The notes below the pieces were generated by a model. It did not search any database. It saw only the letters and a program-made list of their open reading frames with translations, and was not told where the DNA came from. DNA of 64,000 nt from Haemophilus haemolyticus_M. Its GTDB lineage: Bacteria > Pseudomonadota > Gammaproteobacteria > Enterobacterales > Pasteurellaceae. Made by a program: the position numbers and the translations under genes. How positions within the stretch are numbered: position 1 is the stretch's first letter; each line of letters opens with the position of its first letter. The stretch covers positions 124,001 through 188,000 of the forward strand of contig NZ_QQGD01000002.1 of the NCBI RefSeq assembly GCF_003490935.1, given 5' to 3'. Of the stretch, positions 7,884 through 16,930 are shown one piece after another.

Positions 7884-9326
7884 TTAAGCATTTTGTGCAT
7901 TAATAAAATCAATAGCACGTTGAATACGTGCAAGTACGCGATCTCTGCCGATACCGACTAGGGTAACATCCATTGATGGAGATTGACCAGAACCTGTCAC
8001 AGCGACACGTAATGGCATGCCAACTTTACCCATGCCCACTTCTAGTTCAGCAGCCGTTTGTTCAATGGCTTCGTGAGTAGAATGTAAATCCCAGCTAGAA
8101 AGTGCGGTTAATTTTTCTTTCACTTTTGCAAGTGCTTCAGCAGCATTGCCTTTGAAATGTTTTTTCGCTGCGGCTTCATCAAAGGTTTCAAATTCTTCAA
8201 AGAAGTAGCGGCTTGAACTAGCCATTTCTTTTAAAGTTTTGCAACGTTCCGCAAGCATGGTGACTATTTCAGTTAATGCAGGACCATTGGTTGTATCAAT
8301 GCCTTGGTCTTTGTAATGCCATTCAAGATGTTTAGCCACATATTCTGGCGGTAATTCACGGATATAATGTTGATTCAACCATTGTAATTTTTCGGTATTA
8401 AATGCACTAGCTGATTTGCTAACGTGATCTAATTCGAAATACTTGATCATTTCTTCGCGACTGAAAATTTCTTGGTCGCCATGTCCCCAGCCTAAACGTA
8501 CGAGATAGTTGATTAAAGCTTCTGGTAAGTAACCATCATCACGATATTGCATGACGCTCACTGCGCCATGTCGTTTAGATAATTTTTGGCCATCATCTCC
8601 ATTAATCATGGAAACGTGCGCATAGGTTGGAATTGGTGCACCAATTGCTTTTAAAATGTTAATTTGACGTGGGGTGTTGTTAATATGATCTTCGCCACGC
8701 ACCACATGAGTGATGCCCATGTCCCAGTCATCTACAACTACGCAGAAGTTATAAGTTGGTGAACCGTCTGTGCGACGAATAATAAGATCATCAAGCTCAC
8801 TGTTGCTGATTTCAATACGGCCACGCACGGCATCATCAAATACTACCGAGCCTTCAGTTGGATTTTTAAAACGTACAACGTGGGGTTCATCTGGTGAATG
8901 GCTGTGATCGTGTAAGCAGTGACGGTCATAACGTGGTTTTTCTTTATTTTGTTCTTGAGTATGACGAAGTTCTTCTAAGCGATCTTTAGTACAATAACAA
9001 CGATATGCTAAGCCTTGTTCAATCATTTCATCGATCACTTGGTTGTAACGATCAAAGCGTTTAGTTTGGTAATAAGGGCCATGTTCCCAAGGAAGATTTA
9101 ACCATTCCATTCCTTCAATAATTGCAGCAGTTGCTTCTGGTGTTGAACGCTCTAAATCCGTGTCTTCAATTCGTAATACAAATTCGCCGTTATTATGTTT
9201 TGCGTACAACCAAGAATAAAGTGCGGTACGTGCGCCACCTACATGTAAATAACCTGTAGGGCTAGGAGCAAAACGAGTACGCACTTTTACATTTGGATCT
9301 AAATTAAAAGGAGCATCTAGTTTCAT
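7884..9326 (-). CDS. gltX: Glutamyl-tRNA synthetase
   Basis: GltX charges tRNA-Glu with glutamate using ATP. The 480-residue class I synthetase has the HIGH-type motif in SPTGYLHVGGARTAL (about residues 22-36) and the KMSKS-type loop KLSKRHG (about 252). The middle carries a Cys/His cluster (CYCTKDR...DRHCLHDH) of the zinc-binding type. The start at 9326 follows an AGGTTATAAA leader. It is divergent from the tRNA-Val array, so a shared intergenic region of about 170 bases serves both. Downstream, tRNA-Ala lies 80 bases away on the same strand. Confidence 0.97.
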   Translation of the reverse strand: MKLDAPFNLDPNVKVRTRFAPSPTGYLHVGGARTALYSWLYAKHNNGEFVLRIEDTDLERSTPEATAAIIEGMEWLNLPWEHGPYYQTKRFDRYNQVIDEMIEQGLAYRCYCTKDRLEELRHTQEQNKEKPRYDRHCLHDHSHSPDEPHVVRFKNPTEGSVVFDDAVRGRIEISNSELDDLIIRRTDGSPTYNFCVVVDDWDMGITHVVRGEDHINNTPRQINILKAIGAPIPTYAHVSMINGDDGQKLSKRHGAVSVMQYRDDGYLPEALINYLVRLGWGHGDQEIFSREEMIKYFELDHVSKSASAFNTEKLQWLNQHYIRELPPEYVAKHLEWHYKDQGIDTTNGPALTEIVTMLAERCKTLKEMASSSRYFFEEFETFDEAAAKKHFKGNAAEALAKVKEKLTALSSWDLHSTHEAIEQTAAELEVGMGKVGMPLRVAVTGSGQSPSMDVTLVGIGRDRVLARIQRAIDFINAQNA

Positions 9327-9450
9327 TTTTATAACCTATCTTCAATAAAATATTAGTCGTTATTCTACTACGACTTGTTTGACTTCTAAATAAAAAAGCG
9401 GATTTTATGCTTATTTTTACGACAATTAAACAAAATTTAATAAAAAGGTA

Positions 9451-9478
9451 TTGACTGAAAATGCATTCTCCCTATAAT
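9451..9478 (+). promoter_or_regulatory. Strong sigma-70 promoter for the tRNA-Val array
   Basis: The -35 box TTGACT (9451-9456) and -10 box TATAAT (9473-9478) are separated by 16 bp. Transcription should begin about 10 bases before the first tRNA-Val gene, as expected for a stable-RNA promoter. Confidence 0.85.
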
Positions 9479-9496
9479 GCCAACCCACAGCATTAA

Positions 9497-9572
9497 GGGC
9501 GATTAGCTCAGTTGGGAGAGCACCTCCCTTACAAGGAGGGGGTCACTGGTTCGAGACCGGTATCGCCCACCA
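9497..9572 (+). tRNA. tRNA-Val (UAC), copy 1
   Basis: A 76-base cloverleaf. The acceptor GGGCGAT pairs perfectly with ATCGCCC, the anticodon stem/loop is CCTCC-CTTACAA-GGAGG with anticodon TAC, the T-arm is ACTGG-TTCGAGA-CCGGT, and CCA is encoded. First of four tandem copies. Confidence 0.97.
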
Positions 9573-9615
9573 CTTCTCTAAAAAGTGTTCTTAATGTTAC
9601 TAAGTTTGACCTAGC

Positions 9616-9691
9616 GGGCGATTAGCTCAGTTGGGAGAGCACCTCCCTTACAAGGAGGGGGTCACTGGTTCGAGACCGGTATCGCCCACCA
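9616..9691 (+). tRNA. tRNA-Val (UAC), copy 2
   Basis: Base-for-base the same as copy 1 by eye. The 43-base spacer before it contains the short inverted repeat CACTT...AAGTG immediately after the CCA of copy 1. Confidence 0.97.
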
Positions 9692-9749
9692 CTTTTCTAA
9701 AGTGTCCTTTCCGCTCAAACTTTCCCTTTATATTTAAACGCTTTCTAGT

Positions 9750-9825
9750 GGGCGATTAGCTCAGTTGGGAGAGCACCTCCCTTACAAGGAGGGGGTCACT
9801 GGTTCGAGACCGGTATCGCCCACCA
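9750..9825 (+). tRNA. tRNA-Val (UAC), copy 3
   Basis: Same sequence as copies 1 and 2. The preceding spacer (58 bases) again opens with CACTT...AAGTG, as if each tRNA is followed by a small processing hairpin. Confidence 0.97.
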
Positions 9826-9877
9826 CTTAAAAGTGTTTAAATAAACCGAAAATTTAGGGTTTTGCCTTAATATTATC

Positions 9878-9953
9878 GGGCGATTAGCTCAGTTGGGAGA
9901 GCACCTCCCTTACAAGGAGGGGGTCACTGGTTCGAGACCGGTATCGCCCACCA
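9878..9953 (+). tRNA. tRNA-Val (UAC), copy 4
   Basis: Same sequence as the other three. The last of the array, followed by an AT-rich stretch (CACTTTATTTTC) in place of the closed CACTT...AAGTG hairpin. Confidence 0.97.
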
Positions 9954-10074
9954 CTTTATTTTCAAATTATCTAAATAATTTTCTTTTCCCGTTCAATCTA
10001 TTACGTTTACGTGATAAAGTGCGCAGACATTGTCATGTCTCATTTTAGTCTGTTATGCATCATAGGGAAAATTC

Positions 10075-11730
10075 ATGATCGCTTATATTTTCTTAGCTTT
10101 ATTCACAATTGCGGCAGTGATTTTTATCGTAAACTCTCATTATCGTTGGACTTATTTCTTTGCTATTACGCTTTTTACTTTTTTATTTGGTGGCATGCTT
10201 ATGGTTTCTGGCCAATGGCAACGAGCTTTAAATTTTTCATCTGTGCTTTTTGTGGTACTGATGTTATTTCACCGTTTAAAAATTCATTATTACAAACAGC
10301 CTTTGTTAATTTCAGATTTCTTTCTTGTGGTGGATTGGCGAAATTGGGAAACCTTAATTCATTATAAAGGTGCATTGTTTGGCGTTATTGGGCTAATTGC
10401 GTTATTAGGTTATGCGATTTTTGGTTTTAATGATGTCGAGTCTTTAGGGATATTAGGTAATAGTATTGGGGCGTTATTGTTTATCGTTAGCTTTAGCTTG
10501 ATGTGGCATTATTCTAAAAAGCCAAGTGCGGTGCAAGTTTGGTTAGATTCTTTGCCTGATGACGGGCGTGATGTATTTTTGAATTTACCAATGTCTTGCC
10601 GCGGTATTTTTTTCAAAGTGCCAAATTTTGATGGCAATAGCCAAAATTTTATTGAAAAAATGACCGCACTTTCATCTGATACAAACAAGGTATCTGAAAC
10701 AAAACCCGATATTGTTGTAACATTAATGGAATCCACGCTAAACCCTCATCAATTTGCTTTTAGTCAGCAATCTATTCCACCACTTTCCATGTTTGAGCCT
10801 CAAAGTGATACAGTATTTGCTTCGCCGTTGCGTGTACATACTTTTGCTGGCGCAACGTGGAAATCAGAATTTGCTTTTTTAGCCGGTGTGCCTTCGACCG
10901 ATTTTGGCGCGTTAGCAAGTGGCGTTTTTTATTCTGTTGTACCGCACTTGCAATCAGGCTTAGTGAAAAATCTAAAAGCTCAAGGATATTTTTGTGTTGC
11001 TTTGTCGCCTTTTACAAAAGGTAACTACAATGCGAAATCCGCTTATGATCATTTCGGTTTTGATTTGATGTTACAGCCGCAAGATCTTGGTTATCCTGCG
11101 CCTATCAGTAAAAATCTTTGGGATATTAGTAGTGAAGAAATGATGACGTACACCCGAATGATTTTGGAAAAGCAGCATCCGGCGTTAGAAAATGTAGATC
11201 AGCCAATGTTTGTTTATGTATTGACTATGCGAGAACATGGTCCATATGAATTGGGCATGGAAAATACATTTAATCTTCAAATGCCTAATTTAGGGGCTAA
11301 AAGTATTTCTGCATTGAATGATTATACTCAACGTATTGTCGCCTTGAATGATGCGATTGAAGGAATGAATAACTATTTACATGAACGTAAAAAGCCTTTT
11401 GTTCTAGGGTATTTCGGTGATCACCAAGTAGCATTTGATAATGTTATCCCTCCGAAGAAAGGAGATTATGCACAGCCCGATTATGTGACGCAATTCGTTG
11501 TAAGAAGTAATTGTGCGAGCCAATTTAAGCAAGAACAACATTTTTTAGATCTTGCTTTTGCCGGAAGTGTCTTGATGAATGTAGCTGGATTATCAGCAGA
11601 AGATGAATTTATGAAAGCGAATATGGCAATGTGTAAACTAAGTAACGGAAAATTGGAAGATTCTTCTAATCCTGCATTTGTGAATGACTATCGTCATTAC
11701 CTCTATCAAACCTTAAAAATTGCAAAATAG
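10075..11730 (+). CDS. lpt6: LOS phosphoethanolamine transferase (Lpt6-like)
   Basis: A 551-residue inner-membrane protein of the sulfatase/alkaline-phosphatase superfamily. Four or five hydrophobic segments fill residues 1-145, then comes a periplasmic catalytic domain. Metal and active-site positions visible are the Glu in VTLMESTLNP (about 219), the probable Thr nucleophile in AGATWKSEF (about 261), REHGPYE (about 387) and YFGDHQ (about 447). In H. influenzae the gene next to gltX, yihY and ychJ homologues is lpt6, which adds phosphoethanolamine to the second heptose of the LOS inner core; I infer the same role from order and family. It starts at 10075 with a weak AGGGAAAATTC leader and lies about 120 bases after the tRNA-Val array. 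Confidence 0.85.
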   Translation: MIAYIFLALFTIAAVIFIVNSHYRWTYFFAITLFTFLFGGMLMVSGQWQRALNFSSVLFVVLMLFHRLKIHYYKQPLLISDFFLVVDWRNWETLIHYKGALFGVIGLIALLGYAIFGFNDVESLGILGNSIGALLFIVSFSLMWHYSKKPSAVQVWLDSLPDDGRDVFLNLPMSCRGIFFKVPNFDGNSQNFIEKMTALSSDTNKVSETKPDIVVTLMESTLNPHQFAFSQQSIPPLSMFEPQSDTVFASPLRVHTFAGATWKSEFAFLAGVPSTDFGALASGVFYSVVPHLQSGLVKNLKAQGYFCVALSPFTKGNYNAKSAYDHFGFDLMLQPQDLGYPAPISKNLWDISSEEMMTYTRMILEKQHPALENVDQPMFVYVLTMREHGPYELGMENTFNLQMPNLGAKSISALNDYTQRIVALNDAIEGMNNYLHERKKPFVLGYFGDHQVAFDNVIPPKKGDYAQPDYVTQFVVRSNCASQFKQEQHFLDLAFAGSVLMNVAGLSAEDEFMKANMAMCKLSNGKLEDSSNPAFVNDYRHYLYQTLKIAK

Positions 11731-11737
11731 CTAAATA

Positions 11738-11768
11738 AAAAAGACCGATGTTGATAAATCGGTCTTTC
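11738..11768 (+). terminator. Terminator between lpt6-like gene and yihY
   Basis: The arms AAAGACCGAT (11740-11749) and ATCGGTCTTT (11758-11767) are perfectly complementary. The preceding A run (11735-11741) supplies a T run on the minus strand, so the hairpin can serve the convergent yihY transcript as well. Confidence 0.85.
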
Positions 11769-11773
11769 CATTT

Positions 11774-12571
11774 TTATTCTTTTAACTCACCTAATACTTC
11801 AGATAATTGAGCCCCGACCAACACAACTAGCCAGCTAATCTGAATCCACAATAGCATAATCGGCAATGTTGCCATTGCGCCATAGATTAGTTGATAAGAA
11901 GGGAATGTGGTGATATACCAAGTAAAGGCTTGTTTACCGAGTGTAAAGAAGATCGCGGCAATAAGCGCACCACAAGCGGAATATCTGATATCCACTTTCT
12001 TATTTGGCACGATGGTATAAATTAATGTGAAAATAAACCATGTGAAAAAGAATGGGAGTAAACTGAGCAATTTCACACCGAGTGAAAGCGTTTCCGATTG
12101 TTCAAACATGACTTTTATATAAGAGCTAATCCCTATACTTGTACCTATAACAAGAGGTCCAAAAGTCAGAATCATCCAGTAAATTGCGAAAGAGGTAAAA
12201 ATAGGGCGAATACTGGTATCATGCCAAATGCTGTTGATGGTTCGGTCGATGTTATTAATTAGCATCAAGGCAACGGCAATTAAACTCACAATTCCCACCG
12301 CACTCATTTTCTTTGAGTTTAATACGAATTGATCGATATATTCGCCCACCATATCACTTGCCGATGGCGCAAAATTGGTGAAAATCATTTCTTTCAGTTC
12401 CCCTGTCACTTCATTGAATACAGGAAATGCAGAGAATATAGAAAAAATCACCATCACCATTGGTACGATAGCAAGCATCGTGCTATAAGTTAGCGCGGCA
12501 GCAGCTTGGTTGAGTTTATTTTCTGAAAAACGTTTCCAAAAGAGCAGGCTAAATTGTTTCAATGAAATCAT
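11774..12571 (-). CDS. yihY: YihY/BrkB-family inner membrane protein
   Basis: A 265-residue polytopic protein of the YihY/virulence factor BrkB family (once called Rbn, or RNase BN, although that enzyme activity belongs to another protein). About six hydrophobic segments are visible, and the C-terminal FPSYQLIYGAMATLPIMLLWIQ is highly characteristic of the family. I start it at the ATG at 12571, which overlaps the TGA of ychJ (ATGA) and has GGGGGA six bases upstream; an upstream ATG at 12589 lacks such a site. Translational coupling to ychJ is likely. Biochemical function is unknown. Confidence 0.9.
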   Translation of the reverse strand: MISLKQFSLLFWKRFSENKLNQAAAALTYSTMLAIVPMVMVIFSIFSAFPVFNEVTGELKEMIFTNFAPSASDMVGEYIDQFVLNSKKMSAVGIVSLIAVALMLINNIDRTINSIWHDTSIRPIFTSFAIYWMILTFGPLVIGTSIGISSYIKVMFEQSETLSLGVKLLSLLPFFFTWFIFTLIYTIVPNKKVDIRYSACGALIAAIFFTLGKQAFTWYITTFPSYQLIYGAMATLPIMLLWIQISWLVVLVGAQLSEVLGELKE

Positions 12572-13050
12572 AAAAATCCCCCACAGCAATGTTTAAATTT
12601 TTTACCGGAACCACATACACAAGGTTGTTTCATTGTAGGCAAGGATACGGTCGGATCAATAAAATACCAACGGTTTTCAATTTTCACAAAAATTGACCGC
12701 TCTTGATGGGTTAGTTCTCCCTCTTCGCCTTGAAAAATAGCTTTAAATTCCACCGCGCTTTGAGTTTTTGTAAGGTTTTCTGTTTTTAGGATTTCTAATC
12801 CTAGCCATGTCGTGTTGTCAGCCCATTCTTGCAATAGATGAGTCTCTAATAAACTTTGTTGGTTTGGCACAGTTGTTGCAACAATATAAGGTATATTTTT
12901 TAAAACATAAGCGGTATAACGTGAACGCATGAGTTGTTCTGCTGTTTCGGGAAACGCTTGTCTCAAATGAAATTTGCCACAACAATCTGCGTAATGATGG
13001 CCAGATTGACATGGACAGTCTTCTGAAAGTGCGGTTGAAATTTCTGACAT
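12568..13050 (-). CDS. ychJ: YchJ-family SEC-C motif protein
   Basis: A 160-residue UPF0225/YchJ protein. It has SEC-C-like zinc-binding motifs at both ends: CPCQSGHHYADCCG near residue 13 and CVCGSGKKFKHCCGG at the C-terminus. The central part (about 35-135) has the NTF2-like fold expected of the family and the RSRYTAYV signature. The precise function is unknown; SEC-C domains bind zinc and often contact protein or nucleic acid partners. It is preceded by yiiM (two bases between them) and overlaps yihY by four bases, so the three genes form one operon. Confidence 0.92.
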   Translation of the reverse strand: MSEISTALSEDCPCQSGHHYADCCGKFHLRQAFPETAEQLMRSRYTAYVLKNIPYIVATTVPNQQSLLETHLLQEWADNTTWLGLEILKTENLTKTQSAVEFKAIFQGEEGELTHQERSIFVKIENRWYFIDPTVSLPTMKQPCVCGSGKKFKHCCGGFL

Positions 13051-13052
13051 AT

Positions 13053-13715
13053 TTATCCCTGTTGTTTGAATTTCGATACTTGCGATCGAATTGAGCGTTT
13101 AAAGGCTTCAGCTAATACTTCAATATCTAATGCCGCTTCTAGTTCTGCTTCATTTTCGGGTGCAGATAACAAGCGATTTAAATGGCGAATTGTTACTTGC
13201 GGATAAGGGCGCGCGAGCAATTTCAATTCATCACCTTGTCTAATTTCTCCCGTTTCAATGACGCGAACATACCATCCACTGAGCCCAGTTTGATAAACAA
13301 TATCGCGAGTATCTTCGTTTTCCGTATTTTTTGATAAACGCTCACAAGGCTTGCGCGGCTGAGACACTTCTAAAATTGTTGAGCCAATTTGATAACGATC
13401 GCCAATGCAGACATTGTCTTCATTCAAGCCTGAAACGACAAAATTTTCTCCGTATGTAGCAGTTTCCATATAAGAAAAATCTTTATTTAATAACGTATTT
13501 AATTCATTAAAAGAACCTGCCGACATAAAAAAGAGAGATTTATCTACACCACCATGATGTTTTTTCAAGCCCACATCGTTTCCTTCTGCACCAAGAGAAT
13601 GAATTTTTACCGATTGTACGGTTTTCTTACGAATTGCGCTTTCGTATACGCTTCCATCTGAAAAAGTTAGGGTTTGAACTTGTCCCACTTTTATGACTAA
13701 AATTTTTGCATTCAT
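13053..13715 (-). CDS. yiiM: YiiM-like MOSC-domain protein
   Basis: A 220-residue MOSC (molybdenum cofactor sulfurase C-terminal) domain protein of the YiiM type, which in E. coli takes part in reducing N-hydroxylated compounds such as 6-hydroxylaminopurine. The conserved Cys that would bind molybdopterin is in QPRKPCERLSKN (about residue 118), and the 3-alpha C-terminal domain follows. It heads the yiiM-ychJ-yihY operon, starting at 13715. The nap genes elsewhere in the window show that the organism makes molybdenum cofactor. Confidence 0.9.
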   Translation of the reverse strand: MNAKILVIKVGQVQTLTFSDGSVYESAIRKKTVQSVKIHSLGAEGNDVGLKKHHGGVDKSLFFMSAGSFNELNTLLNKDFSYMETATYGENFVVSGLNEDNVCIGDRYQIGSTILEVSQPRKPCERLSKNTENEDTRDIVYQTGLSGWYVRVIETGEIRQGDELKLLARPYPQVTIRHLNRLLSAPENEAELEAALDIEVLAEAFKRSIRSQVSKFKQQG

Positions 13716-13839
13716 TTTGCTTTTTTATTGTTCCAGAAAAAATTTTCGTGGAATTATAACCGAAAACGTTTAACTTTTTGACCGCACTTCTTTTTTTACT
13801 TATTATTCGTTACAACAAAAAACAAAAGGATATTCATTT

Positions 13840-15339
13840 ATGCAATACGCTCTCTCTCGCACAGAACAAGGTAAAATCCTAGGCATCACGGCCAAAATGG
13901 CTAACCGCCATGGCCTTATTGCTGGCGCAACAGGTACGGGTAAAACTGTCACATTACGTAAAATGGCAGAAGCCTTCAGTGATGATGGGGTTCCGGTATT
14001 TTTAGTGGACGTGAAAGGCGATCTTTCTGGCTTAGTAAAGAGCGGTCAATTTCAGGGCAAAATTGCGGAACGAATTGAGCAGTTCGAGTTAGGCAATGAA
14101 AGTTATCTCAATGGCTATCCTGTTTCTTTTTGGGATGTTTTTGGCCAAACGGGCATTCCTCTCCGAACAACTATTTCTGAAATGGGCCCTTTGTTGCTTT
14201 CTCGTTTATTGAATCTAAATGCTACGCAAGAAGGATTATTAAACCTCGTATTTCGTGTGGCAGATGATAAAGGTCTATTGCTCATTGATTTAAAAGATCT
14301 TCGTGCAATGCTGAAATATGTTGCAGAGAATGCGAAAACCTTCCAAGTTGAGTATGGTAATGTTTCGACCGCAAGTGTTGGCGCAATCCAACGAGCGTTA
14401 CTGACACTTGAAAATGAAGGCGCTATAAATTTATTTGGTGAGCCAGCATTGAATCTAGATGACTGGATGCAAACTCGCGATGGGCGAGGGGTAATTAATG
14501 TACTCAATTCTGAAAAATTGATTAATTCCCCAAGAATGTATAGTGCATTTCTATTATGGTTGATGGCAGAACTCTTTGAACAACTGCCAGAAGTGGGTGA
14601 TCCTGAGAAACCTAAATTTGTTATGTTTTTTGATGAAGCACACTTATTGTTTGACGGTGCACCGAGCGTATTAGTGGAAAAAGTAGAACAAGTTGTACGT
14701 TTGATTCGTTCTAAAGGTGTGGGAATCTATTTTGTCACGCAGAACCCACTTGATTTGCCAGATACCGTATTAGGGCAGTTAGGTAATCGTGTTCAACACG
14801 CTCTTCGTGCATTTACTCCGCGCGATCAAAAAGCTGTAAAATCAGCTGCAGAAACTTTCCGAGCAAACCCTTCAGTGAATGTCGTTGAGACTATTTCAAC
14901 CCTTGGAGTGGGGCAAGCATTGGTATCATTTTTAGATGAAAAAGGCATGCCTACGCCAGTTGAAATTGCCTATATCTATCCGCCAAAAAGTCAGCTTTCA
15001 CCATTAACGACAGACGAGCGTAATGCTTGGGTGAAAGATGATGATCTTTATGCGTATTATAAAGAATATGTAGATAATGAATCTGCCTTTGAAGTATTAA
15101 CTGCTCAAGCGGATTTAGCTGCGGTACAACAAAAACAAGCAGAGCAAGCCCAAGCGGAAGAAGAAAACGGTTTCTTAGGTAGTTTGAGTCGAATGATTTT
15201 TGGTACGCAAAAGCGCGGTGAAAAATTATCGCCAACTGAGCAAATTGTAAATAGTGTTGCGCAGTCTGTAGGGCGAAATATTCGAAATCAAATTACCAAG
15301 CAAATTATGAGAGGCATAATGGGCGCGCTTAAGAGATAA
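13840..15339 (+). CDS. yjgR: HerA-like ATPase of the YjgR/DUF853 family
   Basis: A 499-residue P-loop ATPase. Walker A is GATGTGKT (residues 29-36), and Walker B is VMFFDEAHLLF (about 260-270) followed by VTQNPLDLPD. The C-terminus is Gln/Ala-rich and helical and ends in a basic stretch. The family is related to HerA/FtsK pumping ATPases; its cellular role is not established. It is a housekeeping gene here, flanked by yiiM and udp, and is unrelated in context to the larger HerA-type ATPase of the island at 31949-35059. The start follows AAAAGGATATTCATTT. Confidence 0.9.
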   Translation: MQYALSRTEQGKILGITAKMANRHGLIAGATGTGKTVTLRKMAEAFSDDGVPVFLVDVKGDLSGLVKSGQFQGKIAERIEQFELGNESYLNGYPVSFWDVFGQTGIPLRTTISEMGPLLLSRLLNLNATQEGLLNLVFRVADDKGLLLIDLKDLRAMLKYVAENAKTFQVEYGNVSTASVGAIQRALLTLENEGAINLFGEPALNLDDWMQTRDGRGVINVLNSEKLINSPRMYSAFLLWLMAELFEQLPEVGDPEKPKFVMFFDEAHLLFDGAPSVLVEKVEQVVRLIRSKGVGIYFVTQNPLDLPDTVLGQLGNRVQHALRAFTPRDQKAVKSAAETFRANPSVNVVETISTLGVGQALVSFLDEKGMPTPVEIAYIYPPKSQLSPLTTDERNAWVKDDDLYAYYKEYVDNESAFEVLTAQADLAAVQQKQAEQAQAEEENGFLGSLSRMIFGTQKRGEKLSPTEQIVNSVAQSVGRNIRNQITKQIMRGIMGALKR

Positions 15340-15441
15340 AGTTGTATTTTCGAAAAATACTCGCGTGCTTTTATTTATTCAAAAATCTGATTTCGCCTCA
15401 GGGTGAAATCATCACGTTAAATGGCAATAAGGAGATTTATT

Positions 15442-16200
15442 ATGTCAGACGTATTCCACCTAAACCTCACAAAATCCCAATTGAAAGGGGCTACACTAGC
15501 TATTGTTCCTGGCGATCCTGCTCGTAGTGAACGTATTGCTAAACAACTTGATAATCCAGAGTTTCTTGCTAGCACGCGTGAATTTACTTCATGGTTAGGT
15601 TATCTTAATGGACAACCTGTTGTAGTATGTTCTACAGGTATTGGTGGGCCATCAACATCAATTTGTGTGGAAGAGCTTGCTCAACTTGGTGTTCGTACTT
15701 TCTTGCGGATTGGTACAACGGGCGCCATTCAGCCACATATTAATGTAGGTGATGTTCTTATCACAACCGCTTCTGTTCGCTTAGATGGTGCAAGCCGTCA
15801 TTTTGCACCATTAGAATATCCTGCAGTGGCAAACTTTGAATGTACAACCGCACTTTATAATGCAGCGAAAGCAAAAGGTATCGAGCCTTATGTAGGCGTA
15901 ACCGCATCATCTGATACATTCTATCCAGGTCAAGAACGCTATGATACCTATAGCGGTAAAGTATATCGTGATTACCAAGGGCTACTTAAACAATGGCAAG
16001 ATTTGAATGTGATGAACTATGAAATGGAATCATCAACATTGTTTACCATGTGTAGCGCATTAGGTTTGCGTGCAGGGATGGTTGCGGGCGTGATTGTAAA
16101 CCGCACTCAACAAGAAATTCCAAATGAAGCAACAATGAAACAAACGGAAGAAAAAGCTGTGTCTGTTGTGATCGCAGCTGCGCAGGCGTTGTTAAGTTAA
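15442..16200 (+). CDS. udp: Uridine phosphorylase
   Basis: Udp cleaves uridine with phosphate to uracil and ribose-1-phosphate in pyrimidine salvage. The 252-residue protein starts at the ATG at 15442 (MSDVFHLNL), which has AAGGAGA at ideal spacing; the frame upstream of it is not used. Family motifs visible are VPGDPARSERI (phosphate-binding), STGIGGPSTSI (the PNP/UDP signature), RIGTTGAIQP, and MNYEMESSTLFTM, which binds the ribose. An old IS element follows and has split its terminator. Confidence 0.97.
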   Translation: MSDVFHLNLTKSQLKGATLAIVPGDPARSERIAKQLDNPEFLASTREFTSWLGYLNGQPVVVCSTGIGGPSTSICVEELAQLGVRTFLRIGTTGAIQPHINVGDVLITTASVRLDGASRHFAPLEYPAVANFECTTALYNAAKAKGIEPYVGVTASSDTFYPGQERYDTYSGKVYRDYQGLLKQWQDLNVMNYEMESSTLFTMCSALGLRAGMVAGVIVNRTQQEIPNEATMKQTEEKAVSVVIAAAQALLS

Positions 16201-16220
16201 TCTCTTTTAATTGAAAGAAT

Positions 16221-16281
16221 AAAGCCTTGTAATCTGCACCCAAAAGTTGACGAGACAACTAACTGATTAAGGTGCAGATTT
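16221..16281 (+). terminator. Present udp 3' hairpin (IS left end region)
   Basis: AATCTGCACC (16231-16240) and GGTGCAGATT (16271-16280) form a perfect 10-bp stem, with a smaller AGTTG...CAACT stem inside, followed by TTTTT. This could end udp transcripts. The original terminator arms seem to be AAAGCCTTG (16221-16229) and CAAGGCTTT (16975-16983), now 750 bases apart. Confidence 0.55.
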
Positions 16282-16284
16282 TTT

Positions 16285-16452
16285 ATCATTAAATATACCC
16301 AATCAGTCAAACAACAAGTGATCGATTTTTATCTTCGACACAGTAAAAATCCTTTTCTCACAAAGAAATATTTTCATTTTACTGACATAATCTTGAGAGA
16401 CTGGATTAAACAATTTTGGGCTATCCTAGATACTAACTTAAATTCCTCTTAA
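16285..16452 (+). pseudogene. IS3-family transposase orfA fragment
   Basis: Translation gives KYTQSVKQQVIDFYLRHSKN followed by LTKKYFHF and LRDWIKQF, the N-terminal helix-turn-helix of IS3-type OrfA proteins. It has no start codon and stops after about 55 codons. Confidence 0.85.
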
Positions 16453-16732
16453 CTAATTGTTTTAAAGTGAGTTTAAAACTGCTCTAAACAGAATAACTCA
16501 TAGAGTTTTGATAGTTAGAATTTAACTAAATCATCGACCATATAATCAATAAATCGTACAAATTCTGACTGAGTTGAACTAATGAAAGATGGGTAATAAA
16601 CCTAAATGAATTTGAATATGTAGAAAATGGTAGCAAGGCTTGAGGGGCAAACCCTATTTTACATTTTGCCAAGGGTTGGCAATATCAAATAAGAAGTTAT
16701 CAAGAAATCCTGTTGAAAAATAGTATTTGAAA

Positions 16733-16917
16733 AGTATGTCAAGAAAAGGAAATTGTCTAGATAATACGATGATAAATAGCTTCTTTGGATAGTAAAAACG
16801 GGGTTTACGACAGAAAATAATTTGATGCTTTTGAGCAACTAGAAAAACGATCCATGAATACATTCATTATTACAACCATAAGCGTATTCAGTTTAAACTA
16901 AGAGAACTAACCCTATG
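16733..16917 (+). pseudogene. IS3-family transposase orfB fragment
   Basis: Translation gives SMSRKGNCLDNTMINSFFG, which is the DDE-region SRKGNCxDNAxxESFF block of IS3-type transposases, followed after stops and frame changes by TIHEYIHYYNHKRIQFKL, the C-terminal block of the same protein. At least two in-frame stops and an altered catalytic Glu (the E of the ESFF block reads N here) show that it is dead. Confidence 0.87.
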
Positions 16918-16930
16918 ATTCCCATAACTT

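Noticed and set aside
10011..10367. Open frame overlapping the start of the lpt6-like gene
   Set aside because: It is out of frame with the conserved membrane protein and has no ribosome binding site or family features.
14115..15235. Long open frames on the minus strand inside the HerA/YjgR-like gene (14115-14507, 14951-15235)
   Set aside because: They lie antisense to a well-conserved gene, have no ribosome binding site or family features, and their composition follows the codon pattern of the plus-strand gene.
15400..15441. CRP-like palindrome before udp (GGTGAAATCATCACG)
   Set aside because: The half-sites are separated by five bases, not six, and the outer T/A positions do not match, so I did not call a site.
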